From Xylanibacter oryzae DSM 17970 (lineage in GTDB: Bacteria; Bacteroidota; Bacteroidia; Bacteroidales; Bacteroidaceae), in contig NZ_KK073873.1 of NCBI RefSeq assembly GCF_000585355.1, positions 584,703 through 648,702 on the forward strand: a stretch of 64,000 nt of DNA. The letters run 5' to 3'. The first letter of the stretch is position 1. Each line of letters begins with the position of its first letter. The translations under genes and the position numbers were made by a program. The notes below the pieces were generated by a model that was not told where the DNA came from, made no database searches, and saw nothing but the letters and a program-made list of their open reading frames with translations. Positions 9,699 through 18,274 of the stretch are shown here, piece after piece.

Positions 9699-9706
9699 CA
9701 AATATA
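9699..9706 (-). promoter_or_regulatory. Bacteroidetes -7 box for the GT4 gene at 8486-9643
   Basis: The minus strand reads TATATTTG, matching TAnnTTTG, about 55 nt upstream of the ATG at 9643. Confidence 0.5.
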
Positions 9707-9810
9707 CGAATATTTCTTGTACGAAGATATTTATATGCACTTTTTCTTATAGAAAATTTCCAGTTTTCATTTTATCATATGAAAATAATCGTATTATTGC
9801 ATGTTTTTAC

Positions 9811-9818
9811 TATCTTTG
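9811..9818 (+). promoter_or_regulatory. Bacteroidetes -7 box for the acyltransferase gene
   Basis: TATCTTTG matches TAnnTTTG and lies 34 nt upstream of the ATG at 9853. A -33 TTTG at the usual distance is not evident. Confidence 0.5.
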
Positions 9819-9852
9819 CAACGTGTCATGATGTAAATAATCATTATATACA

Positions 9853-10443
9853 ATGAACAAAGAATCAATAAGAAAATGGTTGAAATCAAGTCCAAGGTTA
9901 AAAAAGCTATTGGATAGTTTGATCATGAACAAAGTTCAAGCGCGTCCTCGATTGTATATACGTATTTTCGCGGCTATGTACCAACACCGTGGAAAACATT
10001 CTATTATATATAAAAGTGTAAGGATGGATACTCCACCTTATCGTAAATTAAGTCTTGGAGATTATAGCATAATTGAGTCATACTGTTGTATTAATAATTC
10101 TGTAGGTGACGTAATTATAGGTGATCACACACGCATAGGTATCGGTAATATTATTATTGGTCCTGTTACTATTGGTAATAATGTAAATCTGGCTCAAAAT
10201 ATAACAGTAACAGCTCTCAATCATAATTATTCAGATCCAGATGTCTTAATTGATAAACAAGGATTCACCATTTCTGCAATTACAATATCCGATGATGTTT
10301 GGATTGGTGCCAATGCAGTAATATTACCAGGGGTGACAATTGGTAGGCATAGTGTAATTGCAGCAGGGGCTGTGGTAACTAAGGATGTTCTTCCTAATTC
10401 ACTTGTAGCAGGAGTGCCTGCTGTCATTAAAAAAAGAATATAA
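9853..10443 (+). CDS. Hexapeptide-repeat (left-handed beta-helix) acyltransferase
   Basis: This 196-aa protein has a row of hexapeptide repeats from about residue 75 onward (IIGDHTRIGIGNIIIGPVTI, then WIGANAVILPGVTIGRHSVI). This is the left-handed beta-helix of the WcaF/maltose O-acetyltransferase group, which works as a trimer with acetyl-CoA. The TALNHNYSD segment holds the conserved catalytic-type histidine. The C-terminal AGAVVTKDVLPNSLVAGVPA is the usual coil-capping and CoA-contact region. In a polysaccharide cluster it most likely O-acetylates a sugar of the repeat unit. It stands alone on the plus strand with its own promoter and is followed by the repeat-rich region upstream of vapE. 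Confidence 0.85.
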   Translation: MNKESIRKWLKSSPRLKKLLDSLIMNKVQARPRLYIRIFAAMYQHRGKHSIIYKSVRMDTPPYRKLSLGDYSIIESYCCINNSVGDVIIGDHTRIGIGNIIIGPVTIGNNVNLAQNITVTALNHNYSDPDVLIDKQGFTISAITISDDVWIGANAVILPGVTIGRHSVIAAGAVVTKDVLPNSLVAGVPAVIKKRI

Positions 10444-10508
10444 AGTTTTCTACATTCTAATTCTTTACCTTTTGTTTCTCAATTTTGCCGATTACCTACG
10501 CAGCAAAC

Positions 10509-10596
10509 TCATAGCTTTAGTGCTGAAAAAGCATAGCTTTCACTATATAGGGGTATAGCTTTGGTGATACTAGAGCATAGCGATAGAAAAATTGAG
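10509..10596 (+). repeat. 22-bp degenerate tandem repeat array, four units
   Basis: The core ATAGC(TTT) occurs at 10511, 10533, 10555 and 10577, exactly 22 bp apart. The best unit begins GCATAGCTTT, and the fourth unit keeps only ATAGC. The core is the reverse complement of the AGCTATGC core of the six-unit array at 58181-58312, which has the same period. Confidence 0.8.
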
Positions 10597-10628
10597 TTAT
10601 ATTACCGGATTTTTTAGATAAAATAAAG

Positions 10629-10657
10629 GTTTTCAGGTAAAAAGGTACGCAGTTTGG
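10629..10657 (+). repeat. Left 29-bp inverted repeat flanking vapE
   Basis: This arm matches the reverse complement of 13028-13056 at 23 of 29 positions. It includes a shared run AAAAAGGTAC, then CAGT and TGG, with GTTTTC at the outer end. The arms enclose about 2.4 kb containing only vapE. Confidence 0.7.
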
Positions 10658-10684
10658 TACAATTATCTAGCATTCAACACTTTA

Positions 10685-10726
10685 TGTGTGAAGGATGCTG
10701 GAAAAGATGCGCACATCCTTCACACA
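10685..10726. repeat. Hairpin upstream of vapE with GTGAAGGA arm
   Basis: A perfect 13-bp inverted repeat pairs TGTGTGAAGGATG (10685-10697) with 10714-10726 around a 16-nt loop. The arm shares GTGAAGGA with the hairpin after vapE at 12960-12999. Confidence 0.75.
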
Positions 10727-10786
10727 TCTATATCATTTTGGATTATTCTTTCTAAAGAATAACTTTTTTATGCATTTTTATTGCAT

Positions 10787-10794
10787 TACCTTTG
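10787..10794 (+). promoter_or_regulatory. Bacteroidetes -7 box for vapE
   Basis: TACCTTTG lies 36 nt upstream of the vapE ATG at 10831. It is inside the inverted-repeat boundaries, so the module carries its own promoter. Confidence 0.6.
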
Positions 10795-10830
10795 CAATGA
10801 AAATAATTATTCATTTAAAATATATAGCCT

Positions 10831-12936
10831 ATGATAAAAATCACATTATTAAATGTGCGGGAACATTCCCGTAAGTCCAGATTTATTGATATCGACAAGT
10901 TTGTAGATATGGTAAAAGATGCGAAGTTTGCACAGCAAGTTGGCGAGCTACGTGCTAATTATCCTTATTTGCCTATTAAAGCTGTCTGTGATGACAAATT
11001 CCAGTCTTTGGATGTATTTACTTCGAAGATACCCCGAGTATGTTTCGCCAGTCTGTATGAAATTTCTGATGAGACACAGACGTTTGTGGGATATAATGGA
11101 CTTCAACTTCTTGAAATTAATAATCTTATGAATTATGATGACGCACGGCAAATCAGTGCATTGGCTTCACGCATGCCTCAGACTTTGTTATCATTTATGG
11201 GAGCAGATGGCCGTTCTGTAAAGATAGTTTGTCGTTCTCAACTTGTCGATTCTCCTATGCCTTCTACTGAAGATGATGCACGGGATTTTCATGCTCGTGC
11301 TTATCGCAAGGCGCATAGTGTATATTCATCCCAACTAAATATCTCTGTAGATAATTTTGAACCGATATTGAATAGATTTACACTGATAAGCGTTGATACT
11401 GAAATTCATTATAATCCTTTTGCGGTTCCTTTTTATATAGACCCAGATGATGATGTGCCTCCGATAAAGAAGTATGTTCCGATAAGAAAAGATGAGGTCG
11501 ATACTGAGAAACTGATGCCCGGATATGATCTCAATGAAACAAGACGTTATGTGTTTCAATGGTGTCTTAGAGAAGCGTATGATAAAGCAAGGCTGGAGCC
11601 TGAAGAAACTTATGTAGAGAAAACGTTGAATCTATTGGCTCATTATTGTCATGAGTCAGAATTGCCTTTAGAGATGTGTATCTGTCATACGGGACTGACT
11701 TGTCGGTTGGGTAAGGATCTGGATTATGTACGCATAGTTTTTGAAAACGAATACCATAATAAAATTAATAAGGCAGTACCTCTCAAACATATACCAGAGT
11801 CTGCTCTGCTAACTTATAAGACAGAGGCAATGCTAAAAAGTAGATACGAACTGCGTCAGAATATAATTACAGGTGAGATACAGTATCGACGCTGGGATGG
11901 TTATAATTTCGAGTTTCAACCACTTACAACAAAGGTGAAGAACACAATGACAGTAGCTGCTCTGAAATCTGGTTTGAAGACGTGGGATAAAGATCTTAAC
12001 CGACTTCTTGATTCTACTTTACTACCTGAGTACGATCCTATTAAGAGTTATCTTGACAACTTGCCCAGATGGGATGGTATAGACCGCATAGATCAATTGG
12101 CTGGTCGCGTGCCAACAGATACTCCAGATTGGATGGAACACTTTCATGTGTGGTTTTTGAGTATGGTAGCTCAATGGAGAGGGAAAAACAGCCAACACGG
12201 TAATGCCATTGTTCCTCTATTAATTGGCTATCAAGGTAGTGGAAAATCATCCTTCTGTGGAATTATTCTTCCTTCGGAACTGCTTGATTATTATAATGAT
12301 AAATTAAGTTTCGACAATGATAATGCTGTACAACTTGCTTTGTCAAGATTTGCTCTTATTAATCTTGATGAATTTGACAGTCTAAAAAAGAGTCAGCAAC
12401 CATTGCTTAAGTATCTTGTACAGAAAAATGATGTGAAAGTCCGCAAACTTTATAGTCAGAGTATTGTGAATCATCCACGTTATGCCAGTTTTATTGGTAC
12501 AACTAATAATTCAATGCCATTGACAGATGAAACCGGAAGCAGGCGTTTTATATGTGTGAATGTCAACGGACCGATAGATTTTACTACTCCTGTTGATCAT
12601 GTTCAACTATATGCTCAGGCCATGTATGAGATTAAGGAAGGTGTCCGCTATTGGTTTAACGAAGAAGAAAATAAGTCAATTCAGAGGAACAATGCCAAGT
12701 TTAATCAACCGTCAAGCATATCATTAATGTTTAATTCCATGTTTGCTATGCCTAAAATAGGAGAAGGCAGATTTGTTTACCTATCTGATATTGCAGATGA
12801 GTTGAGACGAAAATACAATGATATAAAATCTGATGGCGGAATACAGATGAAATTAGGCCGCTATCTAACTCAAAATGGTTTTCAGTCAATGCGAAAACAC
12901 TGTGGAATGGCCTATAGAGTGGATGTCTTGGACTGA
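10831..12936 (+). CDS. VapE/VirE family protein (BT4734-like N-terminus plus P-loop helicase-like domain)
   Basis: This 701-aa protein has two recognisable parts. The N-terminal region (about 15-160, including FIDIDKFVDMVKDAKF) resembles the VirE N-terminal/BT4734 domain common in Bacteroides. The C-terminal half is a VapE-type P-loop ATPase: Walker A GYQGSGKSSF (about 466-475), Walker B ALINLDEFDSL (about 507-517), and a sensor/arginine segment TDETGSRRFICV near 568. VapE proteins occur in phages, satellites and pathogenicity islands and resemble replicative helicases, but their role in Bacteroidetes polysaccharide loci is unknown. No integrase, primase partner or HU-like gene is adjacent. 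The gene is isolated between nested inverted repeats, suggesting transfer as a unit. Confidence 0.85.
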   Translation: MIKITLLNVREHSRKSRFIDIDKFVDMVKDAKFAQQVGELRANYPYLPIKAVCDDKFQSLDVFTSKIPRVCFASLYEISDETQTFVGYNGLQLLEINNLMNYDDARQISALASRMPQTLLSFMGADGRSVKIVCRSQLVDSPMPSTEDDARDFHARAYRKAHSVYSSQLNISVDNFEPILNRFTLISVDTEIHYNPFAVPFYIDPDDDVPPIKKYVPIRKDEVDTEKLMPGYDLNETRRYVFQWCLREAYDKARLEPEETYVEKTLNLLAHYCHESELPLEMCICHTGLTCRLGKDLDYVRIVFENEYHNKINKAVPLKHIPESALLTYKTEAMLKSRYELRQNIITGEIQYRRWDGYNFEFQPLTTKVKNTMTVAALKSGLKTWDKDLNRLLDSTLLPEYDPIKSYLDNLPRWDGIDRIDQLAGRVPTDTPDWMEHFHVWFLSMVAQWRGKNSQHGNAIVPLLIGYQGSGKSSFCGIILPSELLDYYNDKLSFDNDNAVQLALSRFALINLDEFDSLKKSQQPLLKYLVQKNDVKVRKLYSQSIVNHPRYASFIGTTNNSMPLTDETGSRRFICVNVNGPIDFTTPVDHVQLYAQAMYEIKEGVRYWFNEEENKSIQRNNAKFNQPSSISLMFNSMFAMPKIGEGRFVYLSDIADELRRKYNDIKSDGGIQMKLGRYLTQNGFQSMRKHCGMAYRVDVLD

Positions 12937-12959
12937 TTTGTAATACAAATTAAGCAAAA

Positions 12960-12999
12960 GCGTGAAGGAAATGCGTAGCTTTTTACCATTCCTTCACGC
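12960..12999. repeat. Hairpin downstream of vapE with GTGAAGGA arm
   Basis: GCGTGAAGGAA (12960-12970) pairs perfectly with 12989-12999. The loop contains GCGTAGCTTTTT, close to the core of the 22-bp repeat upstream of the gene. No T-run follows, so terminator function is uncertain. Confidence 0.7.
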
Positions 13000-13027
13000 A
13001 TAATTTGTTTGTAATCAGAATGTTAAT

Positions 13028-13056
13028 CCATACTGTGTACCTTTTTGAAAGAAAAC
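13028..13056 (-). repeat. Right 29-bp inverted repeat flanking vapE
   Basis: This is the inverted partner of 10629-10657, with 23 of 29 positions matching. No obvious target-site duplication is seen immediately outside the two arms. Confidence 0.7.
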
Positions 13057-13108
13057 TTTTGATTCAATTTTTTTATTCGAAAACCTGTGATATATGAATT
13101 TTTATATT

Positions 13109-13116
13109 TATATTTG
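13109..13116 (+). promoter_or_regulatory. Bacteroidetes -7 box for the polysaccharide ABC exporter
   Basis: TATATTTG lies 26 nt upstream of the ATG at 13143. No strong -33 element is visible. Confidence 0.45.
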
Positions 13117-13142
13117 TAGCATAGAATATAAGAGATAATTGT

Positions 13143-13994
13143 ATGGAAAAACAATGGGACCTGATAATAGATAATAAAAGCAAGCTATTTAGTCTAGACT
13201 TGAAAGAAGTCTGGAAATATAAGGATTTGCTTGCAATGTACGTTAAAAGGGATATCGTAACATTTTATAAGCAGACAATATTGGGGCCTTTATGGTTTGT
13301 TCTTCAGCCTGTGTTAACTACCATAATGTTTATGTTCGTTTTTGGTGGAATTGCAGGTATTTCAACAGATGGAGTTCCGCAGGCAGTCTTCTACCTTGCT
13401 GGTTTAGTATGCTGGAATTATTTTGCAGATTGTTTATCAAAATGTTCCGATACATTTAATGCCAATCAACAGATATTTGGGAAAGTATATTTCCCACGTT
13501 TGGTAGTTCCTTTGTCAATTGTTATTTCTAATCTTATAAAGATGGCTATACAGTTTGCATTGTTTTTAGCTGTATACATTTTCTATATGTTCAAAATTGA
13601 TATTATGCATATCAATATTACCATATTGTTATTACCTTTGCTGTTAGTTATGTTGGGTTGTTTAGGTTTGGGCTTTGGACTTCTTATATCATCAATGACA
13701 ACAAAATACCGTGATTTAAGGTTCTTAATTTCTTTCGGTGTTCAACTTTGGATGTATATAACTCCTGTAATTTATCCACTTTCAGTAATGAAAAATAATT
13801 ATTCCCATTATATGTGGGTGATTGTTGCAAACCCATTAACCTCAATTCTTGAAACATTTAAGTATGGATTTACTGGAATAGGAGTTTTCAACTGGGGATA
13901 TTTAGCGTATAGCTTTGTATTTACAGTATTGATATTATTTTTGGGTATAATAGTATTCAACAGAGTGCAGAAAAACTTTATGGATGTAATTTAA
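13143..13994 (+). CDS. Polysaccharide ABC transporter permease (Wzm type)
   Basis: This 283-aa integral membrane protein has about six hydrophobic segments and the ABC-2 permease layout. After a short amphipathic N-terminus comes YVKRDIVTFYKQTILGPLWF, the segment conserved before TM1 of Wzm/TagG exporters. Later TM segments follow, with KYRDLRFLISFGVQLWMYIT typical of the family. It would form the membrane channel that moves a completed lipid-linked polysaccharide or O-antigen across the inner membrane. The ATP-binding subunit begins 13 nt downstream, so the two form one transcription unit. This route differs from the Wzy-type polymerase encoded at 23287-24807, so the region may make more than one glycan. 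Confidence 0.92.
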   Translation: MEKQWDLIIDNKSKLFSLDLKEVWKYKDLLAMYVKRDIVTFYKQTILGPLWFVLQPVLTTIMFMFVFGGIAGISTDGVPQAVFYLAGLVCWNYFADCLSKCSDTFNANQQIFGKVYFPRLVVPLSIVISNLIKMAIQFALFLAVYIFYMFKIDIMHINITILLLPLLLVMLGCLGLGFGLLISSMTTKYRDLRFLISFGVQLWMYITPVIYPLSVMKNNYSHYMWVIVANPLTSILETFKYGFTGIGVFNWGYLAYSFVFTVLILFLGIIVFNRVQKNFMDVI

Positions 13995-14007
13995 AGTAAA
14001 CATCGTT

Positions 14008-15273
14008 ATGAGTAGAAAAGTAATTGAATTTAATAATATAAGTAAGCAGTATATACTTGGTTCTATTGGAACAGGTACTCTTAGTCAAGATATTAACAGG
14101 TGGTGGGCAAAGATACGAGGTAAAGAGGATCCTTTCTTGAAAATCGGTGAAGTAAATGATCGATCTAAGAAAGCTGACGGTAGTTTTGTTTGGGCATTAA
14201 AAGATATTACATTTGATGTGGAACAAGGAGATGTTGTTGGTATTATTGGTAAGAACGGAGCAGGGAAGTCAACTCTTTTGAAGATTCTTTCAAGGGTTAC
14301 AGCCCCAACTACTGGTTCAATCAAAGTAAAAGGTCGTATAGCATCGCTGCTTGAAGTAGGAACAGGCTTCCATCCAGAAATGACAGGTAGAGAAAATATC
14401 TACATGAACGGTTCTATAATGGGAATGACTAAACAAGAAATAGGTCGTAAATTAGATGAAATTGTTGATTTCGCCGGAGTCGAAAAATACATAGATACAC
14501 CTGTAAAGCGTTATTCTTCAGGTATGATAGTCCGTTTGGGATTTGCTATCGCAGCTCATTTAGAGCCTGAAATCCTTGTTGTTGATGAAGTCCTTGCAGT
14601 TGGTGATGCTGAATTTCAGAAAAAGGCTATCGGGAAAATGCAAGATGTTTCGAAAGGAGAGGGCAGAACAGTTTTGTTCGTTAGTCATAATATGGCAGCA
14701 GTAAGAAGTCTGTGTAGTAGAGGCATATTACTCAATAATGGTAGTGTTGACTTTATTGGTAATATACCTGATACCATAAATAGGTACATTAACATAGAAA
14801 GCTCTGTTTTTAATGCTAGTATTATAAATAATATCAAATGGTTGAAAAATTCAATCAAGATAAAAAAAATTGAAATCAATAAGACCGAAAGTTCTTATTC
14901 TATTATTAATAGTTGTCAAAATAGTTTAGATGTCCTAATAGAAGGTGAAACATTCGAAAATATGTCATATGATATTATGGTGATTATAAAGAATAAAGAT
15001 GGATTCCCTTATGCAACATTTGGAATGGGGCATAATATGGGTGATATACAGCATCAAAATATAGGTCCCTTTATTATAAAAAGAGTTATAAAACTTCCAG
15101 AGATAATTAATAAAGGAGTCGTTTTTGTTGATTTATTTATTCATCATCCTATGGTTGAATGGTATTTGAAGGCTCCTCATTGTTGTACTTTAGAATGTGA
15201 AGGCTTTCAATCAGGGTTTGGTAAGCCATTGAATCAATATGATAGCGGATTTATTGGATTGACAATAGTATAA
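14008..15273 (+). CDS. Polysaccharide ABC transporter ATP-binding protein (Wzt type, with C-terminal glycan-binding-like domain)
   Basis: This 421-aa protein is the ATPase partner of the permease just upstream. Walker A is GIIGKNGAGKST (about 78-89), the signature is YSSGMIVRL (169-177), Walker B is ILVVDEVL (189-196), and the H-loop is SHNMA near 226. The nucleotide-binding domain is followed by about 170 residues (250-421) of beta-rich sequence, as in Wzt proteins whose C-terminal domain binds the non-reducing end of the finished polymer. An insertion between the first strands and Walker A (about 30-60) is usual for the family. It ends 13 nt short of a convergent gene, with no visible terminator hairpin. 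Confidence 0.92.
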   Translation: MSRKVIEFNNISKQYILGSIGTGTLSQDINRWWAKIRGKEDPFLKIGEVNDRSKKADGSFVWALKDITFDVEQGDVVGIIGKNGAGKSTLLKILSRVTAPTTGSIKVKGRIASLLEVGTGFHPEMTGRENIYMNGSIMGMTKQEIGRKLDEIVDFAGVEKYIDTPVKRYSSGMIVRLGFAIAAHLEPEILVVDEVLAVGDAEFQKKAIGKMQDVSKGEGRTVLFVSHNMAAVRSLCSRGILLNNGSVDFIGNIPDTINRYINIESSVFNASIINNIKWLKNSIKIKKIEINKTESSYSIINSCQNSLDVLIEGETFENMSYDIMVIIKNKDGFPYATFGMGHNMGDIQHQNIGPFIIKRVIKLPEIINKGVVFVDLFIHHPMVEWYLKAPHCCTLECEGFQSGFGKPLNQYDSGFIGLTIV

Positions 15274-15285
15274 TTATTAACACTC

Positions 15286-16212
15286 TTATTTTTTATTTAT
15301 AGGCTTAAAAAATAATTTTATAGTTTTTATTCTTTTACGTATTAAATATTCTGTGTGTTTTATGTCTTTAATGTATTTTTCATAAAACCATGAAGCTATA
15401 CTCCATGGGAATGGTGGTTTGTGGTACATTTCAAATGATACGGTATATAAATCTATACAGAGTTCTTTTAAGATGTTATTTTTTATAAATCTTCCCATAA
15501 TATATCCGCCACATCTGAAACTAGGCATTTGACGTTCTGCATATAAATCTGGATAATATTTCATGCAGAAATTACCATATGTTTCAAACTCTGAAAAAGG
15601 ACATAATTCATTAGGTTCTGTAGCAAAAATGATTTTTTCAAACCAACTATTACCCAAAATTATATTATTATCTATATTTTCTATAAGGTTTTTTACAATT
15701 GATTTATTAAACATCATGTGTTCTGATATATAAGAATGTTCATTTACTTTTGTAATATTAAGAATCTTTTTTATTGTATTAAAATATGGTTGGTGATATT
15801 CACTTTTCATTGAAAAGTATGGCCTGCTATCTTTGTCAAAAAAATCAATATGTCTTATTGGTAAGGTATCAGCATCCCATGATAAATAATAATCAGTATT
15901 ACAATATTTACTTAGTGCAAATCCTAATTTAATAAATTGTTGTAAATACCATCCAGTTCTTGGATGTAGAGATTTGTGAACATGCAATAGCTTATCAATT
16001 GTTTTAAAGGTAATGAAAGGCACAATGTTGTCCTCATCAAGTATTGTACATTTTTTATTTTTTTTAATTGATGACGGTAAGCAACAACTCATTTCTTTGT
16101 TAGTTATTATATATATATGTTCAGGATTTAGAAACATATTTATATAATACAGCGTTTTTCTTAAGAATAAATAGTCCTTAAATGCAACTGGTATTATAAT
16201 GTTATACTTCAT
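15286..16212 (-). CDS. Putative glycosyltransferase, DUF6492-like
   Basis: This 308-aa protein begins with MKYNIIIPVAFKDYLFL, a GT-A-like first strand. It has a DADT motif at 113-116 within YYLSWDADTLPIR, as expected for a metal-binding DxD site. The segment EHMMFNK and the cluster context resemble DUF6492 proteins of capsule loci. It is a single minus-strand gene convergent with wzt. A TATCTTTG box at 16415-16422 on the minus strand is the nearest promoter candidate, which would give a roughly 200-nt leader. Substrates are unknown; the family assignment is from memory of motifs and is moderate. Confidence 0.6.
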   Translation of the reverse strand: MKYNIIIPVAFKDYLFLRKTLYYINMFLNPEHIYIITNKEMSCCLPSSIKKNKKCTILDEDNIVPFITFKTIDKLLHVHKSLHPRTGWYLQQFIKLGFALSKYCNTDYYLSWDADTLPIRHIDFFDKDSRPYFSMKSEYHQPYFNTIKKILNITKVNEHSYISEHMMFNKSIVKNLIENIDNNIILGNSWFEKIIFATEPNELCPFSEFETYGNFCMKYYPDLYAERQMPSFRCGGYIMGRFIKNNILKELCIDLYTVSFEMYHKPPFPWSIASWFYEKYIKDIKHTEYLIRKRIKTIKLFFKPINKK

Positions 16213-16414
16213 TTGTAAGTGATATATTAATTGATAGCTTATAATAATTTTACGTGTTAATACAAAATAATGTTACCATATTTTTTATTACTTTTTGATT
16301 TTATATGTCAATTTAAATAATAGTCACAATAGTCGAGAATCTTGTATACCAACAAACATCCTTTTGATAATACTTCCATAATATTTTATTATTATATTTA
16401 ATATCTTTTGATTA

Positions 16415-16422
16415 CAAAGATA
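16415..16422 (-). promoter_or_regulatory. Possible -7 box for the DUF6492-like gene
   Basis: The minus strand reads TATCTTTG about 200 nt before the ATG at 16212. The sequence in between is AT-rich with no evident ORF or hairpin. Confidence 0.35.
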
Positions 16423-16489
16423 GTTAATTCGTTTTGTATTACCAAAATATCAGATTTATTTTGTATTTTTACAATCAAATATAAGTTAT

Positions 16490-17323
16490 ATGGAAAAAAC
16501 TATAGTTTTTATATGTGCACATAAGGAGGTGGAACTTCCTCAGCATGAATTTTTTATGCCAATACAGGCTGGCACTGGAATTGGACGTGAGATTTTACCT
16601 TATACACCAGATAATACTGGAGATAATATTTCTGTAAAGAATAAAAACTATTGTGAATTGACTTGTCATTATTGGGTGTGGAAAAATCTTAAAAATGTTG
16701 GAATCGTTGGATTAAATCATTATCGTCGATATTTTGATTTCGAAAAACGTTTTTTAAAATTTGCCCCTGACAGGAGTTTTATTTCTGCAGATAGTTTTTT
16801 ATCTAAAACATATAAATTCCCTAATTTAGAAGGGATTTTAAAGAAATATGATATAATTCTTCCCAATACTAGAAATTATCCTTACAATATGGCAACACAG
16901 TATGGCGTATTTCATATTGTTGATGATTGGGTTATACTTAAAGACGTTATTAAAGAGTTATCTCCAGAATATATTCCTGCATTCGAAAAAACCATGGAGC
17001 ATAGAAATTATTCATCGAATTATAATATGTTTATAACAAAGTGGAATTATTTTGATGAATATTCTGAGTGGCTATTTAAAATACTTTTTGAAGTTGAAAA
17101 ACGTTGCAAAATATCTTCTGATCCAGTGCAATCCAGACTATTTGGGTATATGTCAGAAAGATTAATAAATGTATACTGTGAATATAAGCATTTAAGGATA
17201 AAACATGTACCAATTATTGTTCCAATAGATGATTTTGACACATCAATGAATCCTAGCTATTTGAGATATAATTGGTGGAAATTTAGAAATAATTTCGTTT
17301 ATCATGTAAATAAATTATTATAA
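16490..17323 (+). CDS. DUF4422 domain-containing glycosyltransferase
   Basis: This 277-aa protein matches the DUF4422 family by VFICAHKEVELP at the start, the NYCELTCHYWVWKN segment (53-66) and GLNHYRRYFDF (74-84). DUF4422 proteins are common in capsule and exopolysaccharide clusters and are considered glycosyltransferases with GT-A-like features. The stop codon overlaps the ATG of the next gene by one base (TAATG), so the pair is translationally coupled. The substrate is not predictable. It starts a two-gene plus-strand unit; no strong TAnnTTTG box was found directly upstream. Confidence 0.85.
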   Translation: MEKTIVFICAHKEVELPQHEFFMPIQAGTGIGREILPYTPDNTGDNISVKNKNYCELTCHYWVWKNLKNVGIVGLNHYRRYFDFEKRFLKFAPDRSFISADSFLSKTYKFPNLEGILKKYDIILPNTRNYPYNMATQYGVFHIVDDWVILKDVIKELSPEYIPAFEKTMEHRNYSSNYNMFITKWNYFDEYSEWLFKILFEVEKRCKISSDPVQSRLFGYMSERLINVYCEYKHLRIKHVPIIVPIDDFDTSMNPSYLRYNWWKFRNNFVYHVNKLL

Positions 17324-18258
17324 TGAGTAGTTCAAATAATGATATAAGACCGTTAGTCGTAGTATGGTGTCTTACTTATAACCAGGTAAATTATATAAAA
17401 GATGCACTAAATGGTTTTCTTATGCAGAAAACTAACTTTAATTTTGAAGTTGTTGTGCATGATGATGCTTCTAATGACGGCACAAGTGACATTATAAAAG
17501 AATATGCAAAAAAAAATCCGAATATAATTATACCTTATATTGAACAGAACAATAGATGGAAGAAGGGAGGCCTTCCACATATAATTGAATTAATGAACAC
17601 TAAACATAGAAGAGCTAAATATATAGCTTTCTGTGAAGGAGACGATTACTGGACGAATCCTTATAAACTGCAAATGCAAGTGGATTTCTTAGAATCGAAT
17701 CCTAAATATTCAATGTGTTTTCACAGTGCATATAAGAAGTATGAATGTCAAACGACAAGTTGGATAAATTGTGAAAATATTCAAGATAAAGATTATGATG
17801 CAAATGATTTGTTTGTTAACTGGACTGTTCCTACAGCATCAATACTTTGTAGAAAAGATGCTATGGATTTTTATGCAGGGATAAAAGATGCAAATAGGAT
17901 ACAAAATTATGATATATTTATAATTTTGTGCTGTGCTATGGTTGGCAATATAAGAGGAATGCATGAACAAATGTCTGTTTATAGAATACAAGGTCAAGGA
18001 CTTTCTTATAATAATAAAGCATTGATTCGTACAGTAATGAATAATCCAGAACATTTTATGTGTCTAAAAAGGAATTTCCCTATTGTAAATAAATATTGTG
18101 TAAATGATACCATTTCTAAGACATTTTTTGAAAGGGCTTTAATACAAGAATCGTTAAATGCGAAAATTATTGATTATCTTCAATCTTTAAGATTTAATTA
18201 CCGTCGATTTTTTAAAATGGCATTTAAAGTCATATTTAAAAAGGTTGTTGATGTATGA
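17323..18258 (+). CDS. Glycosyltransferase family 2
   Basis: This 311-aa GT2 enzyme has a GT-A fold. The N-terminal VVWCLTYNQVNYIKDAL is followed by the UDP-binding aspartates in HDDASNDGT (46-54) and the metal-site segment CEGDDYW (104-110). The order fits an inverting transferase acting on lipid-linked oligosaccharide at the cytoplasmic membrane. It is coupled to the DUF4422 gene by a TAATG overlap. It ends 17 nt from the convergent GT2 gene at 18275, with no hairpin terminator between. No membrane segment is evident. Donor unknown. Confidence 0.88.
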   Translation: MSSSNNDIRPLVVVWCLTYNQVNYIKDALNGFLMQKTNFNFEVVVHDDASNDGTSDIIKEYAKKNPNIIIPYIEQNNRWKKGGLPHIIELMNTKHRRAKYIAFCEGDDYWTNPYKLQMQVDFLESNPKYSMCFHSAYKKYECQTTSWINCENIQDKDYDANDLFVNWTVPTASILCRKDAMDFYAGIKDANRIQNYDIFIILCCAMVGNIRGMHEQMSVYRIQGQGLSYNNKALIRTVMNNPEHFMCLKRNFPIVNKYCVNDTISKTFFERALIQESLNAKIIDYLQSLRFNYRRFFKMAFKVIFKKVVDV

Positions 18259-18274
18259 AATTACTTAGAAGATC

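Larger units (their letters stand above)
10444..10830. other. Repeat-rich intergenic region between the acyltransferase and vapE
   Basis: No coding sequence is seen in these 387 bases. They hold a 22-bp repeat array (10509-10596), the left 29-bp arm of an inverted repeat that encloses vapE (10629-10657), a 13-bp hairpin (10685-10726) and a TACCTTTG promoter box (10787-10794). Confidence 0.8.
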
